NCBI GenBank assembly: GCA_027071965.1
Contig: JALSYJ010000037.1
Location: forward strand, 1 to 5,334
DNA length: 5,334 nt
From: Robiginitomaculum sp.
GTDB taxonomy: Bacteria; Pseudomonadota; Alphaproteobacteria; Caulobacterales; Maricaulaceae
Direction of reading: 5' to 3'
The number at the start of each line of letters is the position of its first letter. Within the stretch, counting starts at the first letter, position 1. A model generated the notes under the pieces. It saw only the letters and a list, made by a program, of their open reading frames with translations. It had not been told where the DNA came from and searched no databases. Below, piece after piece: positions 4,914 to 5,334 of this stretch. A program made the translations under genes and the position numbers.

Positions 4914-5334
4914 ATGAAGAATATTCTTGAACAATTAGAAGAACGCAGAAGCGCAGCCTGTGCCGGTGGGGGTGTGGAGCGCCTTAAAAAACAACATGCC
5001 AAAGGCAAACTTACCGCCAGAGAGCGACTTGAACTGTTGCTGGATGAAAATTCTTTTGAAGAATATGACATGTTTGTCGAACACCGGTGCACTGATTTTG
5101 GCATGGGTGATAACAAAATACCCGGAGACGGCGTAGTTACAGGCCAAGGCACAATAAATGGTCGCTTGGTCTATGTGTTTGCCAAGGACTTTACAGTAAT
5201 GGGCGGTTCACTGTCGCTGGCTCATGCGGAAAAAATCTGCAAGGTTCAGGATATGTCCCTTAAAAATGGCGCACCGATTATTGGCCTGTTTGATAGTGGT
5301 GGCGCCAGAATTCAAGAAGGCGTTGATGCACTTG
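4914..5334 (+). CDS. pccB: Propionyl-CoA carboxylase beta subunit (carboxyltransferase), N-terminal part
   Basis: The first 140 codons of a biotin-dependent acyl-CoA carboxyltransferase, open to the window end; the family has about 510 residues, so roughly a quarter is present. The beta subunit moves CO2 from carboxybiotin on the alpha subunit to propionyl-CoA, giving methylmalonyl-CoA on the way to succinyl-CoA. Visible motifs: KGKLTARERLELLLD (30-44), VEHRCTDFGM (55-64), IPGDGVVTGQGTINGR (69-84), FAKDFTVMGGSLSLAHAEKI (89-108), APIIGLFDSGGARIQEGVDA (120-139), where the SGGARIQEG loop lies in the acyl-CoA binding region and its glycines help form an oxyanion hole. The HRCTDFGM segment and the strong likeness to mitochondrial PCCB favour propionyl-CoA over methylcrotonyl- or acetyl-CoA carboxylase. 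It follows the ATP12 gene by 51 bases and may be the last gene of that operon or have its own promoter. Confidence 0.93.
   Translation, partial: MKNILEQLEERRSAACAGGGVERLKKQHAKGKLTARERLELLLDENSFEEYDMFVEHRCTDFGMGDNKIPGDGVVTGQGTINGRLVYVFAKDFTVMGGSLSLAHAEKICKVQDMSLKNGAPIIGLFDSGGARIQEGVDAL

Overview
This window reads as ordinary chromosomal DNA from an alphaproteobacterium, most likely of the Hyphomicrobiales (Rhizobiales). The evidence is the gene set: an NDUFS4-type complex I accessory subunit, an ATP12-type F1-ATPase assembly chaperone and a propionyl-CoA carboxylase beta subunit, all shared by alphaproteobacteria and mitochondria. The gene order rarA-crcB-rluC-ATP12-pccB, and a palindromic intergenic repeat with the AGTGGGAACCGGTTTT core I associate with this order, point the same way. 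Base composition is moderate (by eye somewhat under 50% GC), lower than in most soil rhizobia. I cannot name the genus. All genes are on the + strand.

Left block (1-1183): about 150 bases upstream with no convincing gene, an exported DUF192 protein (152-667), a tRNA-Pro(UGG) gene (754-830) with a plausible promoter just upstream, and an NDUFS4 homologue (878-1183) that starts 47 bases after the tRNA with a good ribosome binding site and no evident promoter of its own.

Middle (1184-1445): 262 non-coding bases. They hold two copies of a palindromic repeat exactly 60 bases apart. The first is intact; the second is split by about 81 bases that have their own internal repeat and potential hairpin. 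A short leader before rarA follows.

Right block (1446-5334): rarA (replication-fork AAA+ ATPase), crcB (fluoride channel), rluC-type 23S rRNA pseudouridine synthase and an ATP12-family chaperone. Each junction is a 4-base ATGA stop/start overlap, so the four are almost certainly one transcript. After a 51-base gap with a strong ribosome binding site comes the first 140 codons of pccB, cut by the window edge.

The genes serve housekeeping roles: respiration (NDUFS4, ATP12), translation (tRNA-Pro, RluC), replication-stress tolerance (RarA), fluoride efflux (CrcB) and propionyl-CoA use (PccB). I see no mobile element genes, CRISPR array, defence system or novel multigene system. The parts most worth a second look are the split palindromic repeat, the chained ATGA overlaps, the tRNA/NDUFS4 co-transcription and a possible regulatory site before pccB.
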